Positions 44,878 through 55,699 of a stretch of 64,000 bases of DNA are shown here, one piece after another. The DNA comes from Methylomonas sp. UP202 (GTDB lineage: Bacteria > Pseudomonadota > Gammaproteobacteria > Methylococcales > Methylomonadaceae). The notes under the pieces are model-generated. The model made no database searches, was not told the DNA's origin, and saw only the letters and a program-made list of their open reading frames with translations. The translations under genes were made by a program, and so were the position numbers. The DNA is taken from positions 3,399,547-3,463,546 of the forward strand of contig NZ_CP123897.1 in the NCBI RefSeq assembly GCF_029910655.1. Reading direction: 5' to 3'. The stretch's first letter is position 1. Each line of letters opens with the position of its first letter.

Positions 44878-45309
44878 ATGGCAACATTCATTTGGCAGGA
44901 CCGATATTCGATAGGCGACGCGACAGTGGACGACCAGCATCGGCAAGTGTTCGAGCTGGCCGAACAGGTTCTGGGCGCTAGCGACCGCGACGAACTGATT
45001 CATTTGTTCATTCGTTTTTTCCGGCACATCCGCGAACACTTCCATTGCGAGGAAGCGCTGATGAAGCGCCTCGATTACCCCGGCTACCAAGCCCATGTCG
45101 CCGCGCACGATCAAATGCTGGACGAACTCATCCACCTCAGCAGCGAAGTGCGCGGCGACCGTTGGAATCGTTCGGAAATCACCCGCTTTGTCAACGACTG
45201 GATATTGGTACACATCGTTGAAGTCGACCGCTTGCTGGGCGACTTCCTAGCCGACATGGCGGCGTCAACCACGCCGAGCCAAGCCGATCTCAGACTCCAT
45301 TCGCACTGA
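44878..45309 (+). CDS. Bacteriohemerythrin
   Basis: A 143-residue single-domain hemerythrin with a non-heme di-iron O2 site. The ligand set is visible: His in VDDQHRQVFELA, HIREHFHCEE with His and Glu, HVAAHDQMLDEL with two His, and HIVEVD (HxxxxD). GGAGG lies eight bases before the ATG at 44878. In methanotrophs such proteins have been proposed to deliver or sense oxygen, in part for methane monooxygenase. It is convergent with the cheW end and not obviously part of the chemotaxis operon, though hemerythrins are often linked with aerotaxis. Confidence 0.92.
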   Translation: MATFIWQDRYSIGDATVDDQHRQVFELAEQVLGASDRDELIHLFIRFFRHIREHFHCEEALMKRLDYPGYQAHVAAHDQMLDELIHLSSEVRGDRWNRSEITRFVNDWILVHIVEVDRLLGDFLADMAASTTPSQADLRLHSH

Positions 45310-45367
45310 GCCAGCCCTATGCCTCACGCGGCCGGAGACACTAGTGTCGATGCTCGGTTAAGCCGAG

Positions 45368-45892
45368 TCAGTCCCGGTCTGCAACCAACTCGCGCAGCTG
45401 CGACAACTCTTCCAAAGACAAGACTCGCCCGATCGCCAACAAAATGATGAAGGCGTCGTCTACTCGCGCCATCGCCTGAATGAAATCGGTGCGGATATCG
45501 GTACCGAAATCCGGCGCCGGTTGGATATTGGCCGGCGGTATCTCCAAAATCTCCCGTACTTCATCGACCAGCATTCCGATTAATTGACTGGATTCAGCCA
45601 CTTGCACGGCCACCAACACAATACAGCTCAGCTTGCTGATTTGGGTGGGCTTATGGCGTAATCGGGCAGCCAGATCGATAACCGGCACCACGTTACCGCG
45701 CAGATTGATCACGCCGTGTATGTAATCCGGCGTCAACGGCACCCGAGTCACGTTGACGATTTCGATGATTTCCTTGATATCCAAAATGCTGACGCCAAAG
45801 GTCTCGTCACCCACCAGAAAGGTCAAATATTGGCCGACCTGCTCCGGCACGGCCAACGAATTTCCCAACTCGCTCCGCATTAAATTCGTCAT
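45368..45892 (-). CDS. cheW: CheW-like coupling protein
   Basis: A 174-residue adaptor that links chemoreceptors to CheA. Family signals are GQYLTFLVGDETFGVSILDI, VPLTPDYIHGVINLRGNVVP and IDLAARL, with the later GMLVDEVREILEI. Length fits a single CheW domain. It follows the receptor gene by 12 bases and is the last gene of the minus-strand chemosensory operon. Confidence 0.94.
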   Translation of the reverse strand: MTNLMRSELGNSLAVPEQVGQYLTFLVGDETFGVSILDIKEIIEIVNVTRVPLTPDYIHGVINLRGNVVPVIDLAARLRHKPTQISKLSCIVLVAVQVAESSQLIGMLVDEVREILEIPPANIQPAPDFGTDIRTDFIQAMARVDDAFIILLAIGRVLSLEELSQLRELVADRD

Positions 45893-45904
45893 GGCCGGCT
45901 CCGC

Positions 45905-47938
45905 CTAAAAGCGTTCGAAGTCTTGATCGTTAAAATCCAGACTGTTGTCCGCCGAAGCAGGCGCCACGACTGGTTTGATGCTATAGGGCTTGGCAACGTT
46001 ACGCGCCGGCCCGCGCATCGAAGAAGCGCCGCGACCGTTCGACGCGGCCCCGCGCCGGCCTTCGTTCACCTTGAAAAATGCCACGGCCTGCTGGAGTTGC
46101 ACGGCCTGGCCGTTCAGCTCTTCGGCGGTCGCCGCCAATTCCTCGGCGCTGGCGGCATTCTGCTGAGTGGCTTTATCCAATTGCCGCATGGCGTCGTTGA
46201 TTTGATTGATGCCGCTGGATTGCTCCACCGACGCGGCGCTGATTTCTTGAACCAGGTCGGAGGTTTTTGCAATATTAGGCACCAAGGCGTTGATCAAGGC
46301 CCCGGCTTTTTCGGCGATCGCGACGCTACTGCTGGCGAGCTCGTTGATCTCTCCGGCCGTGACCCGGCTGCTCTCGGCCAATTTCCGCACTTCCGCCGCC
46401 ACTACCGCAAAGCCCTTGCCGTGCTCGCCGGCCGAGGCGGCTTCTATCGCGGCATTCAGCGACAACAGATTGGTTTTATAGGCAATGTCTTCAATCAGGC
46501 CGATCTTTTTCGCGATATTCTTCATCGCCGCCACGGTCTCGTTGACCGCCGCTCCGCCCTCGCGAGCGTCGTTCGCGGATCGGACCGCCATTTGCTCGGT
46601 AACGTGGGCATTTTCGGTATTTTGTTGAACCGAGGCGTTGAGCTCCTCAATCGACGATGTGGTTTCCTCAACGCTGGCCGCCTGTTCGGTGGCCGCCTGA
46701 CTCAACGACTGGGCGGTGATACTGACCTGTTCCGACGCATTGTTGAGATTGTCCGAATTGAACCTAACCTGCTGAACCACCCGCCCCAACTGGTCGCGCA
46801 TGTCTCGCAAAGCCTGAGCCAATTGGCCGATTTCGTCCTTGCCTTCGACTTCCAGATCGGCGCTGAGATCGCCATCCGCCAAAGCCTTTGCAAAACCGAC
46901 GCCGGTCACGATGGGTCGGGTGATTAAATTGGCTAAAAAGATGGCGATCAACACCCCCAGGATCAACGATACCGCGATCGTCACCAAGATGATTTTATTG
47001 GCTTCCGAAACCAAGCTGTCGGCATCCTGCCGCGCGATGCCGAGTTGCGCGAAGCCCGATTCCTCGGCGGTCTGGGCTTGCTGGATCACGTCGTCGCCGG
47101 CGTCGAGCATTTCCTTGCGCATCAGCTTCATTTGCTCGTCGTTGTCTATCCAGGTTTGCGCGGCCTGATGGTAATCGTGCGTCGCGGTTCTGGCATCGGC
47201 GATAATCCGCTTGCCTTCTTCCGTCCCGGCGATCTTTTCCAGATCGTCATAAATGCCGATCAACTCGGGCAACCAAACCTGCATTTTTTTCCAGGCCGCG
47301 CGATCCTTCAGATTCAACTCCTCCTTTTCGGCGCGCATGATCTCCAAGGCTTTGATGTAGGCTTGGGTTGCGCCAATATAGCGCTGCACGAATTGATCGA
47401 GTTCCACGGCATTGGCGCCTTTGTCCTTGGCCTCTTGATAGCGGGCGACTTGGCGTTTCAAATAAGCATCGGCGGCTTTCGCAACCGCATTGCCTTTTTC
47501 CACCATGGTTTCGGCGGCTTCCTTATTGGCGGTGTACCCGGCCAACACAGCCTGAAACTTCTCGCCAAATTTAGCGGCGCCGCTTCTGGCTATTTTCGAT
47601 TGGCTCAGCAGTTCGTTATTGCCGTACTGTTTGGCCACCTGATCGATTTTGTCCAGGTAAACCGACAGCTTCTTTAAACTTTCGAGTAACTGTTGGGCGT
47701 CTTCCTGCTTTTGGGAGACCCGGTACGAACGTTGCGCCACTAAGGCTTCCAATGCCATGCGTTCCACGCCGGTGGCGTATTCGACGGCTTTCCCGTTGTT
47801 GTCGGTGATGCCGAACAGCGCCCCGGACACTTCGCCGATGTAAACGCGCGCCAGCAAGCCGAATCCCACGGTAATCGCCACCAACAGCATGGCACCCGTC
47901 AATATTTTAGTTTTTATTCTGAGATCGTTGATGTTCAT
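45905..47938 (-). CDS. Methyl-accepting chemotaxis protein with HBM-like sensor
   Basis: A 677-residue transmembrane receptor. TM1 is at about 12-32, a long helical periplasmic domain spans roughly 33-310 (repeated helices such as [20 protein letters not shown] and [17 protein letters not shown], compatible with a double four-helix bundle), TM2 at about 313-335, HAMP next, and the signalling domain with the tip [20 protein letters not shown]. The C-terminus ends [10 protein letters not shown], an aromatic-rich tail that may act as a tether. It is co-transcribed with cheA and cheW. Ligand unknown. Confidence 0.9.
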   Translation of the reverse strand: MNINDLRIKTKILTGAMLLVAITVGFGLLARVYIGEVSGALFGITDNNGKAVEYATGVERMALEALVAQRSYRVSQKQEDAQQLLESLKKLSVYLDKIDQVAKQYGNNELLSQSKIARSGAAKFGEKFQAVLAGYTANKEAAETMVEKGNAVAKAADAYLKRQVARYQEAKDKGANAVELDQFVQRYIGATQAYIKALEIMRAEKEELNLKDRAAWKKMQVWLPELIGIYDDLEKIAGTEEGKRIIADARTATHDYHQAAQTWIDNDEQMKLMRKEMLDAGDDVIQQAQTAEESGFAQLGIARQDADSLVSEANKIILVTIAVSLILGVLIAIFLANLITRPIVTGVGFAKALADGDLSADLEVEGKDEIGQLAQALRDMRDQLGRVVQQVRFNSDNLNNASEQVSITAQSLSQAATEQAASVEETTSSIEELNASVQQNTENAHVTEQMAVRSANDAREGGAAVNETVAAMKNIAKKIGLIEDIAYKTNLLSLNAAIEAASAGEHGKGFAVVAAEVRKLAESSRVTAGEINELASSSVAIAEKAGALINALVPNIAKTSDLVQEISAASVEQSSGINQINDAMRQLDKATQQNAASAEELAATAEELNGQAVQLQQAVAFFKVNEGRRGAASNGRGASSMRGPARNVAKPYSIKPVVAPASADNSLDFNDQDFERF

Positions 47939-47977
47939 CGATAGACCCTGTTTGGCAAAAGAAAAAGTGATTTACTG

Positions 47978-50161
47978 TCACGCGCTGGATGCGGTTAATC
48001 GGGATGGGCGGCGCGTCGTGGCAGCCTGGACCAGGCCGGGAACATCCAAAATCAAGGCCACGGTACCGTCGCCGAGTACCGTGGCGCCAGTAATACCGGT
48101 CAACTTTTCGAACACCTTGCCCAGCGGCTTGATGACGGTTTGGTGCTCGCCATGCAATTCGTCGACGACGAAACCGGCCTTGCCGCGACCGGATTTCACC
48201 ACCACCATGCTTTCCCGACGCCCCTCGCCGGTTTCGGTTCTGGGTTGCTGGAAATATTCGCTCAAGCGCAGGTAAGGCAACACCTGACCGCGCAGATTGA
48301 TATAGTGCTCGACCTCGTCGATGTTGCATTCCTTATCACCCATCTCCAGACATTCGTCGACCAGATTGAGCGGAATGATGTAACGCTCGCGGTCGCAGCC
48401 GACCATGAATCCGTCGATGATCGCCAGCGTCAGCGGCAGCTCGATACTGATCGTCGTGCCTTGGCCTTCGACGCTGTCGATCGCGACGCTACCGCGTAGC
48501 GCTTCGATGTTTTTCTTGACCACATCCATGCCGACGCCGCGCCCGGACAGGCTGGTCGCTTGTTCCTTGGTGCTGAGACCGGCCGCGAAAATCAGACCGT
48601 AAATTTCCTGGCGACTCAAACTGTGATCGGCTTTGATTAGACCGGCGGCAATCGCCTTGGCGACTATTTTGTCGGCATTCAAGCCGGCGCCATCATCGGA
48701 AACCTGAATGACAATGTGGCCGGATTGATGAAACGCGTTCAGATGCACGCTACCCTGGGCCGGCTTGCCGGCCGCCAAGCGCTGCTCCGGGGGTTCGATG
48801 CCGTGATCGAGCGCGTTTCTGACCAAATGCGTCAGCGGGTCGTTGATCTTTTCGACCATGGCTTTATCCAATTCGGTTTCGCCGCCGCTGATATAAAGCT
48901 CGATATCCTTGCGCAACTCCTTGCCAACATCCCGGACCACGCGCCGAAACCGCGAAAAAGTTTCGCCGATCTGCACCATCCTGAGCTCCAACGCGGTATC
49001 GCGTATCGATCCGACCAACGCGTTCATGCCGGCCGCGACATCTCCGGCATCGCCGAGACCATGGCGCTCGACGATTAAATTCATCGCCGCGCTGGAGATC
49101 ACCAATTCGCCGACTAGATCGATCAGATGGCCCAGTTTGCCGGCATCGACGCGGATGTAATTCGCTTCCGCAGCCAACTTTTGCTTGGTCTGCTCCTGTT
49201 TCAGCAAGGCATGCTCGACGATGGGTTGCTGTACCACCTGTCTTTCCACCAGGATTTCACCAATCGGCTTGCCGGCTCCGGCGCATCGGGCGGCATCCTG
49301 TTCTCGCAACGCGGAGTCGATTTCGCCGCGCGTCAGGGCGCCGATTTCGACCAACATATCGCCGAGCTTTTGCCACTGCGACGGCTCCAAATTGTCCAAT
49401 AACCCCAAGTAGTCGCTGAGCTTGGCGTTCGGCGGCAAAATTTTGATGTCGCAGTCGTCGACGATAAATTCGAAAACCGATTCGATGGTTTGCTTGTTCG
49501 CCTCGCTTTGCAAAGCGATCTTGAAATGCAGATAACAGCTTTCGGGGTCCATCGAATCGCCGGCCGGCATCGTCGGCGCCAGAGTCAATATCTGGCGAAT
49601 CTCGCCCAGCGTGGTCAAATAGCGAATGAACGACAAGGGGTCCATGCCGTTGCGAAACGCATTCTCGCCGAATGCCAACGAAATGAGCCAGTGGTCGTCC
49701 GCTGAAATCGGTCCGCCGGCTTCACTGGTCAATACCGAAGGTTCCGGCGCCGGGCTAACCGCACCTTCGCACCGTCCGCCCAAACGGCCGATCAGCGAGC
49801 GCCCGCGTGCCACCAAATCCTCCGGCAACGCCGTTTCCGGCGCCGCCAGACAATGTTCAACCAGCTGGGCAACATGATCCTTGCTGTCCAACAACACGGA
49901 AATCAATTCGGCGTCGATCGGCCGCTCGCCCTGGCGGACGCCGTCAAGCACCGTTTCCGCTTCGTGCGTGAAAGCAACGATCGGATCGAATCCGAACAGC
50001 CCCGACGAACCCTTGATGGTATGCATGGCTCGAAACAAGCGGTTCACGATTTCGGCATCGCCAGGCGCCGACTCCAGCGCCAGCAACGCGTCTTCCATGT
50101 CGTTCAGCAACTCGCCGGCTTCCTGAGCAAAAATGTTTAATGCGGCATCGAAATCGCTCAT
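47978..50161 (-). CDS. cheA: Chemotaxis histidine kinase CheA
   Basis: A 727-residue kinase. The Hpt domain is N-terminal with phospho-acceptor His47 in AMHTIKGSSGLFG. No classical CheY-binding P2 is seen; instead, at roughly 235-320 there is LGDMLVEIGALTRGEIDSAL followed by KPIGEILVERQVVQQPIVE, a two-repeat pattern resembling the N-terminal domain of type II/IV secretion ATPases. Then come dimerisation, ATPase (HLVRNALDHGIEPP, SDDGAGLN, GRGVGMDVVKKNIEAL) and a C-terminal CheW-like domain. It overlaps the STAS gene by four bases. Confidence 0.93.
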   Translation of the reverse strand: MSDFDAALNIFAQEAGELLNDMEDALLALESAPGDAEIVNRLFRAMHTIKGSSGLFGFDPIVAFTHEAETVLDGVRQGERPIDAELISVLLDSKDHVAQLVEHCLAAPETALPEDLVARGRSLIGRLGGRCEGAVSPAPEPSVLTSEAGGPISADDHWLISLAFGENAFRNGMDPLSFIRYLTTLGEIRQILTLAPTMPAGDSMDPESCYLHFKIALQSEANKQTIESVFEFIVDDCDIKILPPNAKLSDYLGLLDNLEPSQWQKLGDMLVEIGALTRGEIDSALREQDAARCAGAGKPIGEILVERQVVQQPIVEHALLKQEQTKQKLAAEANYIRVDAGKLGHLIDLVGELVISSAAMNLIVERHGLGDAGDVAAGMNALVGSIRDTALELRMVQIGETFSRFRRVVRDVGKELRKDIELYISGGETELDKAMVEKINDPLTHLVRNALDHGIEPPEQRLAAGKPAQGSVHLNAFHQSGHIVIQVSDDGAGLNADKIVAKAIAAGLIKADHSLSRQEIYGLIFAAGLSTKEQATSLSGRGVGMDVVKKNIEALRGSVAIDSVEGQGTTISIELPLTLAIIDGFMVGCDRERYIIPLNLVDECLEMGDKECNIDEVEHYINLRGQVLPYLRLSEYFQQPRTETGEGRRESMVVVKSGRGKAGFVVDELHGEHQTVIKPLGKVFEKLTGITGATVLGDGTVALILDVPGLVQAATTRRPSRLTASSA

Positions 50162-50490
50162 GATTCATTCCCACTTGCGGTTAACACCATCGGATCGCCG
50201 AAATGCTCGCCCAGGTTCAACAATTCGAAGACATCGACGACGGCCTGACTATGGCCGATCAGCCGCATTGCGACATCCCGGCGCGCGCACTCTTGTTTCA
50301 TGTACATCAACAACTGCACGCCGGCGCCGTCGAACTCGCGAACGGCGGATAGATCGATCTGCAATTCGCTGGCGACATCCAGATAGGCCGCCAATTGCCC
50401 GCGCGCATCGCGGACTTGATAGATCGTCAACTCAGCCTGCGCGGCGAGCTCCACTCGGCCGCCATCCACCGTTATTTCCCGGATGCTCAC
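50158..50490 (-). CDS. STAS-domain protein of the chemosensory operon
   Basis: A 110-residue STAS (anti-sigma antagonist-like) protein. The core strand and loop read LQIDLSAVREFDGAGVQLL; in phosphorylated STAS proteins the residue after the Asp is Ser or Thr, here it is Gly, so regulation by phosphorylation at that site is unlikely. GTG at 50490, preceded by GAGGGG, is preferred over the TTG at 50526. It overlaps cheA by four bases. Single STAS proteins are found in several CheD-containing chemosensory clusters, function uncertain. Confidence 0.82.
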   Translation of the reverse strand: MSIREITVDGGRVELAAQAELTIYQVRDARGQLAAYLDVASELQIDLSAVREFDGAGVQLLMYMKQECARRDVAMRLIGHSQAVVDVFELLNLGEHFGDPMVLTASGNES

Positions 50491-50568
50491 GAAACGCCCC
50501 TCACTACCGACCGGAACCGGCCACAAAGTTATCGTAATCGCCGAAGCCGCCGACGATTTTGTCTTGGA

Positions 50569-51780
50569 TCAGAAAAACGTGATATCGCCGTCGTCCGCCG
50601 GCCCGGCACTCTCGACAGCCGCGCCTGAAGTATGATTGATCAGCTCTTCCGGCATCGTATAGCTTAGCTCCATCCTGGAAAGAATTTGCGCGACATCAAG
50701 GCTGCCGGCATGCCAGTCGCTACTGTCGTGACGGGTTTCGACCGCATTTTGCAGGCCTTCGAGATTGTGCTCGACATGGCTGAGCATTTGGCTGACCCGA
50801 TCTTGAAATTGGAAAGCGATGAGTACCGAGAAAATCTCGTCGCGAATTTGGGCGCTATGACCTCGCAACAAATTGCCTTCGCTCTTGGAAGCATCCAGCG
50901 CGCGCTGCAAGTCGTCCAGCGCGGAACGTATCGACTGTTCCGCGTCGCGGATGGTTCTGTCGTCATTGCTGCCGGAAGCTTCCGACAATTTCAACGTCGA
51001 CTCCATCGCCCGATTGATATCGCCGATGGCCTGACTGATTTTTTCGCCGGTTGACGACGAAAATCCGGCCAGCTTGCGGACTTCGTCGGCAACCACGGCG
51101 AATCCGCGCCCATTTTCGCCGGCGCGGGCAGCCTCGATCGCCGCGTTCAGCGCCAACAAATTAATTTGCTCGGCCACTTTGCGGACCTCCTTGGCCATCG
51201 AGTCCAACTGGCGGGTGTGCGACGACAATTTTCGAACTTCGTCGACGACGGTATGCTCGACTTCCTGAATTTGGCCCAAGGCCGCCAGCACAGCCGATAG
51301 CGCGCCGCGGCTCTCGTTGAATAGCGAATCCACGCTACGTCCGCCTGAGTTTTGGCCGGTGCCGGCAATCAACTGTTCCAGGTTGCCCGCCATCGCCGCG
51401 AAGCGATCGGTCAACACGGTGATTTCCCGTTCGGTGTGGGTGCGGGAGGTCTGAACTTGCCTCAGTACTATCGGCACGACTTGCAGGAACAAGCGTTCCA
51501 ATTCGCCGACGTAAATCTTTAAATCGTTGACTTTATCGTCTTCGTCGCCTTGCCAGAATTGCGCGCAACGCTGAACCCGCTCGCGCAAGCGCACCGCCAA
51601 ATATTGGCCGGCCACAAACCCGCCGAGAACCAGACCGGCGGCCAGCGCCCACGAAAGTGGACTAAAATTCCCGAGTAGGACGACGGCCGAGCTGCTGAGC
51701 ACGCTCAAACCGATCGGCAATAGACGGAAACTGGTGGCATCGGAAAGTTCGGCTGTCGATAGACCGGCTGGGGTTGGCAT
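50569..51780 (-). CDS. Short MCP-like receptor with CheZ-like motif
   Basis: A 403-residue membrane protein. Two hydrophobic segments lie close together at about 20-65 with almost no periplasmic loop. A cytosolic MCP signalling-type region has [20 protein letters not shown] and [17 protein letters not shown]. Near the C-terminus, at about 335-345, [20 protein letters not shown] matches the CheY-phosphate phosphatase motif of CheZ (FQDLTGQ) with the D-x-x-x-Q pair conserved. A similar motif is known in some MCP-related proteins, so it may or may not be active. Head gene of the minus-strand operon. Confidence 0.85.
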   Translation of the reverse strand: MPTPAGLSTAELSDATSFRLLPIGLSVLSSSAVVLLGNFSPLSWALAAGLVLGGFVAGQYLAVRLRERVQRCAQFWQGDEDDKVNDLKIYVGELERLFLQVVPIVLRQVQTSRTHTEREITVLTDRFAAMAGNLEQLIAGTGQNSGGRSVDSLFNESRGALSAVLAALGQIQEVEHTVVDEVRKLSSHTRQLDSMAKEVRKVAEQINLLALNAAIEAARAGENGRGFAVVADEVRKLAGFSSSTGEKISQAIGDINRAMESTLKLSEASGSNDDRTIRDAEQSIRSALDDLQRALDASKSEGNLLRGHSAQIRDEIFSVLIAFQFQDRVSQMLSHVEHNLEGLQNAVETRHDSSDWHAGSLDVAQILSRMELSYTMPEELINHTSGAAVESAGPADDGDITFF

Positions 51781-51870
51781 AGTGGTTCCGGAATTGAATA
51801 AAATGACTACGATTGATCTTAGTGGGTTTTATGGCATCATTCAACTTAACGGCGGCCCGTTATTCGGTTT

Positions 51871-52692
51871 GTGGAGGACCCAGTTATCAGCATTTCGCCC
51901 ATCACGCCGGAAGAGTTCGAGCGGTTTCGCCGCTTGCTGCAAGAACACGCCGGCATCGCGCTACTCCCGGAAAAACGCGTCATGGTCGCCAGCCGCTTGG
52001 CTAAACGTCTGAACTTTTACGGCCTCGACAACTACGGCGCCTATTTCCGCCTAGCGACCGATCCCGAACACCCGGACGAGTTCCAGATACTGGTCAACGC
52101 GTTGACCACCAACGAAACCTATTTTTTCCGGGAACCCAGCCATTTCGAGTTCCTGCGCGACAAGATGCTCCCCGCCTGGCCGACTCAGCCGCTCAGAATC
52201 TGGAGCGCGGCCTGCTCTAGCGGCGAGGAGGCATATTCGCTGGCAATGGTGCTGGCGGAAAAATGCCGCAATCGAGCCTGGGAAGTCCTGGGTTCCGACC
52301 TCAGTACCAGAGTTCTGGAGGTCGCCAGAGCCGGCATATATCCACTGGACAGAATCGAACAATTGGAGCGCCGTCTGATGGAAAAATATTGCCTGAAGGG
52401 CGTCCGCAGCCAAGCCGGCCATTTCCGGGTCAACGCCGAGCTGCGCGAACGCGTCAAATTCGAGCAAATCAACCTGACCCAGCCCTTGCCCGGCCATCTC
52501 GGTAAATTCGACGCGATCTTTCTGCGCAACGTGTTGATCTATTTCGATCCGGATACCAAAAAACGCGTCGTCGAAAATCTGTTGCCCGCGCTGCAACCGC
52601 ACGGCTACTTCGTCGTCAGCCACTCGGAAAGCCTGCACTCGGTCACGCAACGCCTGCAAACCGTCGTACCCTCGATCTACCGACTGTCATGA
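51871..52692 (+). CDS. cheR: Chemotaxis protein methyltransferase CheR
   Basis: SAM-dependent enzyme (about 273 residues) that methylates receptor glutamates. The N-terminal helical domain has [20 protein letters not shown], followed by [14 protein letters not shown], the SAM site [19 protein letters not shown], the [19 protein letters not shown] motif and the [19 protein letters not shown] end. The GTG at 51871 is the first in-frame start, but the best ribosome site (GGAGG) lies just after it at 51872-51876, so initiation could be at a later, non-standard codon. It overlaps cheD by four bases. Confidence 0.92.
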   Translation: MEDPVISISPITPEEFERFRRLLQEHAGIALLPEKRVMVASRLAKRLNFYGLDNYGAYFRLATDPEHPDEFQILVNALTTNETYFFREPSHFEFLRDKMLPAWPTQPLRIWSAACSSGEEAYSLAMVLAEKCRNRAWEVLGSDLSTRVLEVARAGIYPLDRIEQLERRLMEKYCLKGVRSQAGHFRVNAELRERVKFEQINLTQPLPGHLGKFDAIFLRNVLIYFDPDTKKRVVENLLPALQPHGYFVVSHSESLHSVTQRLQTVVPSIYRLS

Positions 52693-53285
52693 GAGCCACC
52701 CCTTACCGCAATACCCAACGCATAATCATCGATCCGGGGGAGCATTACGTATCCCGCAAGCCGGAAGTGATATCGACGCTGCTGGGCTCTTGCGTCGCGG
52801 TGTGTCTTTACGATTCGGTCAACGGCGTATTCGGCATGAACCATTTTCTGCTGGCTTACAAACACCAATCGGCAAACACGCCTATTATTCAGTCCGATTA
52901 CGGCCGCTATGGCATTTATTCGATGGAATTGTTGATCAACGACATGATGAAAAAAGGCGCCGACCGCTCGCAACTGAAAGCCAAATGTTTCGGCGGCGGC
53001 AACGTTCTGAAACTTCGCGAAGACAGTTGGAATCGGCCGACGGTCGGCGACGTCAACGTTCAATTCGTTCGCGAATTTTTAAAAAACGAAAACATACCGA
53101 TCGTCAGCGCCTGCCTGGGCGGCGACTATGGTCGCAACGTGCATTTCATGGGCAGCGATTTTTCGGTGTATATCAAAAAAATCGGCCACGGCCTGGAGCT
53201 GGCGGTGGTTCAGGACGAACGTCGGTTCTGGAAAAAAACCTTGGACGAAACCAAACGCACTACCGGCGACATCGATTTCTGGTAG
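52689..53285 (+). CDS. cheD: Chemoreceptor glutamine deamidase CheD
   Basis: A 198-residue enzyme that deamidates receptor glutamines. The catalytic Cys and His are in [14 protein letters not shown] and [12 protein letters not shown]. Later motifs [10 protein letters not shown] and GRNVHF also fit. It overlaps the cheR stop by four bases and is followed by cheB after 23 bases. CheD together with CheB and CheR points to a full adaptation system. Confidence 0.93.
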   Translation: MRATPYRNTQRIIIDPGEHYVSRKPEVISTLLGSCVAVCLYDSVNGVFGMNHFLLAYKHQSANTPIIQSDYGRYGIYSMELLINDMMKKGADRSQLKAKCFGGGNVLKLREDSWNRPTVGDVNVQFVREFLKNENIPIVSACLGGDYGRNVHFMGSDFSVYIKKIGHGLELAVVQDERRFWKKTLDETKRTTGDIDFW

Positions 53286-53308
53286 CCACCCTCGGCAGGA
53301 CGATTACT

Positions 53309-54406
53309 ATGACGGACATCAAAATCTTCATCGTGGACGACTCGGCGGTCGTCAGACAGGTATTAACCGCGCTACTGGCCGACATTCCCGGTTTCAAGGT
53401 CATCGGTTCGGCGCCGGACCCGATCTTCGCGCAAGCCAAGATGGAAAAAGATTGGCCCGACGTGATCGTGTTGGATATCGAAATGCCGAGGATGGACGGC
53501 ATCACCTTTCTGCGCAAACTGATGAGCGAACGGCCGACGCCGGTGGTGATTTGCTCGACGTTGACCGCGCGCGGCGCCGAAGTGACCATGCAGGCCATGA
53601 GTGCCGGCGCGGTCGATATCATTACCAAGCCTACCGTCAACTTGAAGGGCTTTTTGCAGGAAGCCCAAAGCCAGGTTGCCGACGCAATCCGCGGCGCCGC
53701 CCGTGCCCGCGTCAAAAAGACCGCACCGGCCGGCCCGAAAGCCACGTTGACCGTCAACCCGAAATTGAACGCCGATTCGGTGATCGCGCCCTCGACCGCG
53801 ACGACGATAGGCGAAACCACAGACCGGGTCGTGGCGATCGGCACTTCGACCGGCGGCACTCAGGCCCTGGAATACGTATTGACCCGACTGCCGCGCACCA
53901 CGCCGGGCATCGTCGTCGTGCAACACATGCCCGAAGCCTTTACCGCCGCGTTCGCCAAGCGCCTGGATAGTTTGTGTCAAATCAACGTCAAGGAGGCCGA
54001 GCAAGACGACCGGGTTATTCCTGGCTTGGCGCTGATCGCGCCGGGCGGCAAGCATATGTTGCTGAGGCGTAGCGGCGCCCAATATCGGGTGGAAATCAAG
54101 GACGGCCCGTTGGTCAGTCGGCATCGGCCGTCGGTCGACGTGCTATTCCGCTCGGCGGCCCAGGCGGCCGGCCGAAACGCGTTGGGCATCATCATGACCG
54201 GCATGGGCGACGACGGCGCCCACGGGATGAAGGAATTGCACGACACCGGCGCCTTGACCGTCGCACAGGACGAGGCCAGTTGCGTGGTCTACGGCATGCC
54301 CAAGGAAGCCGTGAAACTGGGGGCAACCGACGGCGAACTGCCGCTATCGGCGATACCGGAGTTAATCATCCATTCGCCGACTCGCGCCAAGTTCCTGAAA
54401 GGCTGA
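53309..54406 (+). CDS. cheB: Chemotaxis response regulator methylesterase CheB
   Basis: A 365-residue protein combining a receiver domain (Asp56 in [11 protein letters not shown], Thr and Lys of the switch in CSTLTARG and ITKPTV) with a methylesterase domain (catalytic Ser in [12 protein letters not shown], His in [10 protein letters not shown], Asp in [12 protein letters not shown]). It demethylates receptors in the adaptation loop. The frame is open further upstream through the cheD gene, but [11 protein letters not shown] is the natural start. It is the last gene of the cheR-cheD-cheB operon. Confidence 0.95.
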   Translation: MTDIKIFIVDDSAVVRQVLTALLADIPGFKVIGSAPDPIFAQAKMEKDWPDVIVLDIEMPRMDGITFLRKLMSERPTPVVICSTLTARGAEVTMQAMSAGAVDIITKPTVNLKGFLQEAQSQVADAIRGAARARVKKTAPAGPKATLTVNPKLNADSVIAPSTATTIGETTDRVVAIGTSTGGTQALEYVLTRLPRTTPGIVVVQHMPEAFTAAFAKRLDSLCQINVKEAEQDDRVIPGLALIAPGGKHMLLRRSGAQYRVEIKDGPLVSRHRPSVDVLFRSAAQAAGRNALGIIMTGMGDDGAHGMKELHDTGALTVAQDEASCVVYGMPKEAVKLGATDGELPLSAIPELIIHSPTRAKFLKG

Positions 54407-54418
54407 GGCGCCAAGACA

Positions 54419-55687
54419 TTAAGCAACTTGCAGCGCGCGGCACCGCCAGCCGTAATAGGCGATGTACAGATAGCACAGCAGCGGGACGATAAACGCATGT
54501 TGTATCCCCCAGCGATCCGCCAACGCGCCTTGCAACACCGGTAAAATCGCGCCGCCGACAATCGCGGCGCAGAGTATCCCGGAGCCTTGCCCGGTATGTT
54601 TGCCCAAGCCGGTCAAGGCCAGCGAAAATATGGTCGGAAACATGATGGAGTTAAACAAGCCGACCGCTAAGATCGTCCACATCGCCCAGCCGCCGCCGAT
54701 CAACATCGTCGCGGCCACCAAACCCGCCGCGCTCAAGGCGTTGAACGCCAGCACGCCGCCGGGCGCCAATGAACGCATCGCCGCCGCGCCGACGAAGCGG
54801 CCGACCATCGCCCCGCCCCAATAAAACGACACATAGCGACCGGCTTCGGCGTCGGTGAAGCCGCCGATGTCCGGCTGGCTCAGAAAACTCACCAAGAAGC
54901 TGCCGATAGACACTTCGCCGCCGACGTAAACAAAAATCGCCAGCGCACCCAGCACCAGATGTGGGTAACACCAGGCGCTGGCCCGGCTGTCGCCGCCTAC
55001 GCCATCGGCTGACGACGCTTCGGCTTCGACGGCCGGCAGTTTCAGCAGCGCAAACACGACCGCCAGTAAAAACAGCACCGTCGCCAACAGCAAATACGGA
55101 TGCTGTACCGCCGCCGCTTCGACGGCCTGATAGGCCGCCAAGTCCTCCGCGCTCAAACCTTGAATCTGCTCGGCGCTTTTCACCGCCGTCGCCAATATCA
55201 ACCAGGACCCGAAAAACGGCGCCAGCGTTGTGCCCAGCGAATTGAAGGCCTGAGTCAAGGTCAAGCGACTCGATGCGGTTTCCGGTGGCCCAAGCACCGT
55301 GACGTAAGGGTTAGCGGCGACCTGCAACAAGGTAATTCCTGAAGCCAACACGAAAAACGCGGTCAAAAACAGCGGGTATAGGCGCAGCCAGGCCGCCGGA
55401 TAAAACAACAGACAACCGCAGCCCGCCACCGCCAAACCGATAACGATGCCCCGTTGGTAACCGAGCTTTTCGACCAACAGGCCGCTCGGCACCGACATCA
55501 CGAAATAGGCCGCGAAAAAGCAAAACTGAATCAGCATCGCCTGGAAGTAATTCAACGTGAACACCGCCTTCAAATGCGGAATCAGAATGTCGTTCAGGCA
55601 GGTGATGAAACCCCAGATGAAAAACAGCGAAGTCAGGATCGTCAGCGAACCCAGATGCGGGTTGGCGGCTTTCTGCGCGTCGGTCAT
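54419..55687 (-). CDS. Sugar MFS transporter, FucP/GluP family
   Basis: A 422-residue membrane protein with about 12 hydrophobic segments, from the fucose/glucose-galactose symporter family. The family signatures are [20 protein letters not shown] near the N-terminus, [19 protein letters not shown] and [11 protein letters not shown]. It imports a hexose or short glycoside by proton symport, exact sugar unknown. It lies 12 bases after a beta-glucosidase gene on the same strand, so the pair works on oligosaccharides or glucosides. Such a cluster is unusual for an obligate methanotroph. Confidence 0.9.
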   Translation of the reverse strand: MTDAQKAANPHLGSLTILTSLFFIWGFITCLNDILIPHLKAVFTLNYFQAMLIQFCFFAAYFVMSVPSGLLVEKLGYQRGIVIGLAVAGCGCLLFYPAAWLRLYPLFLTAFFVLASGITLLQVAANPYVTVLGPPETASSRLTLTQAFNSLGTTLAPFFGSWLILATAVKSAEQIQGLSAEDLAAYQAVEAAAVQHPYLLLATVLFLLAVVFALLKLPAVEAEASSADGVGGDSRASAWCYPHLVLGALAIFVYVGGEVSIGSFLVSFLSQPDIGGFTDAEAGRYVSFYWGGAMVGRFVGAAAMRSLAPGGVLAFNALSAAGLVAATMLIGGGWAMWTILAVGLFNSIMFPTIFSLALTGLGKHTGQGSGILCAAIVGGAILPVLQGALADRWGIQHAFIVPLLCYLYIAYYGWRCRALQVA

Positions 55688-55699
55688 GGCATTCTCCGC

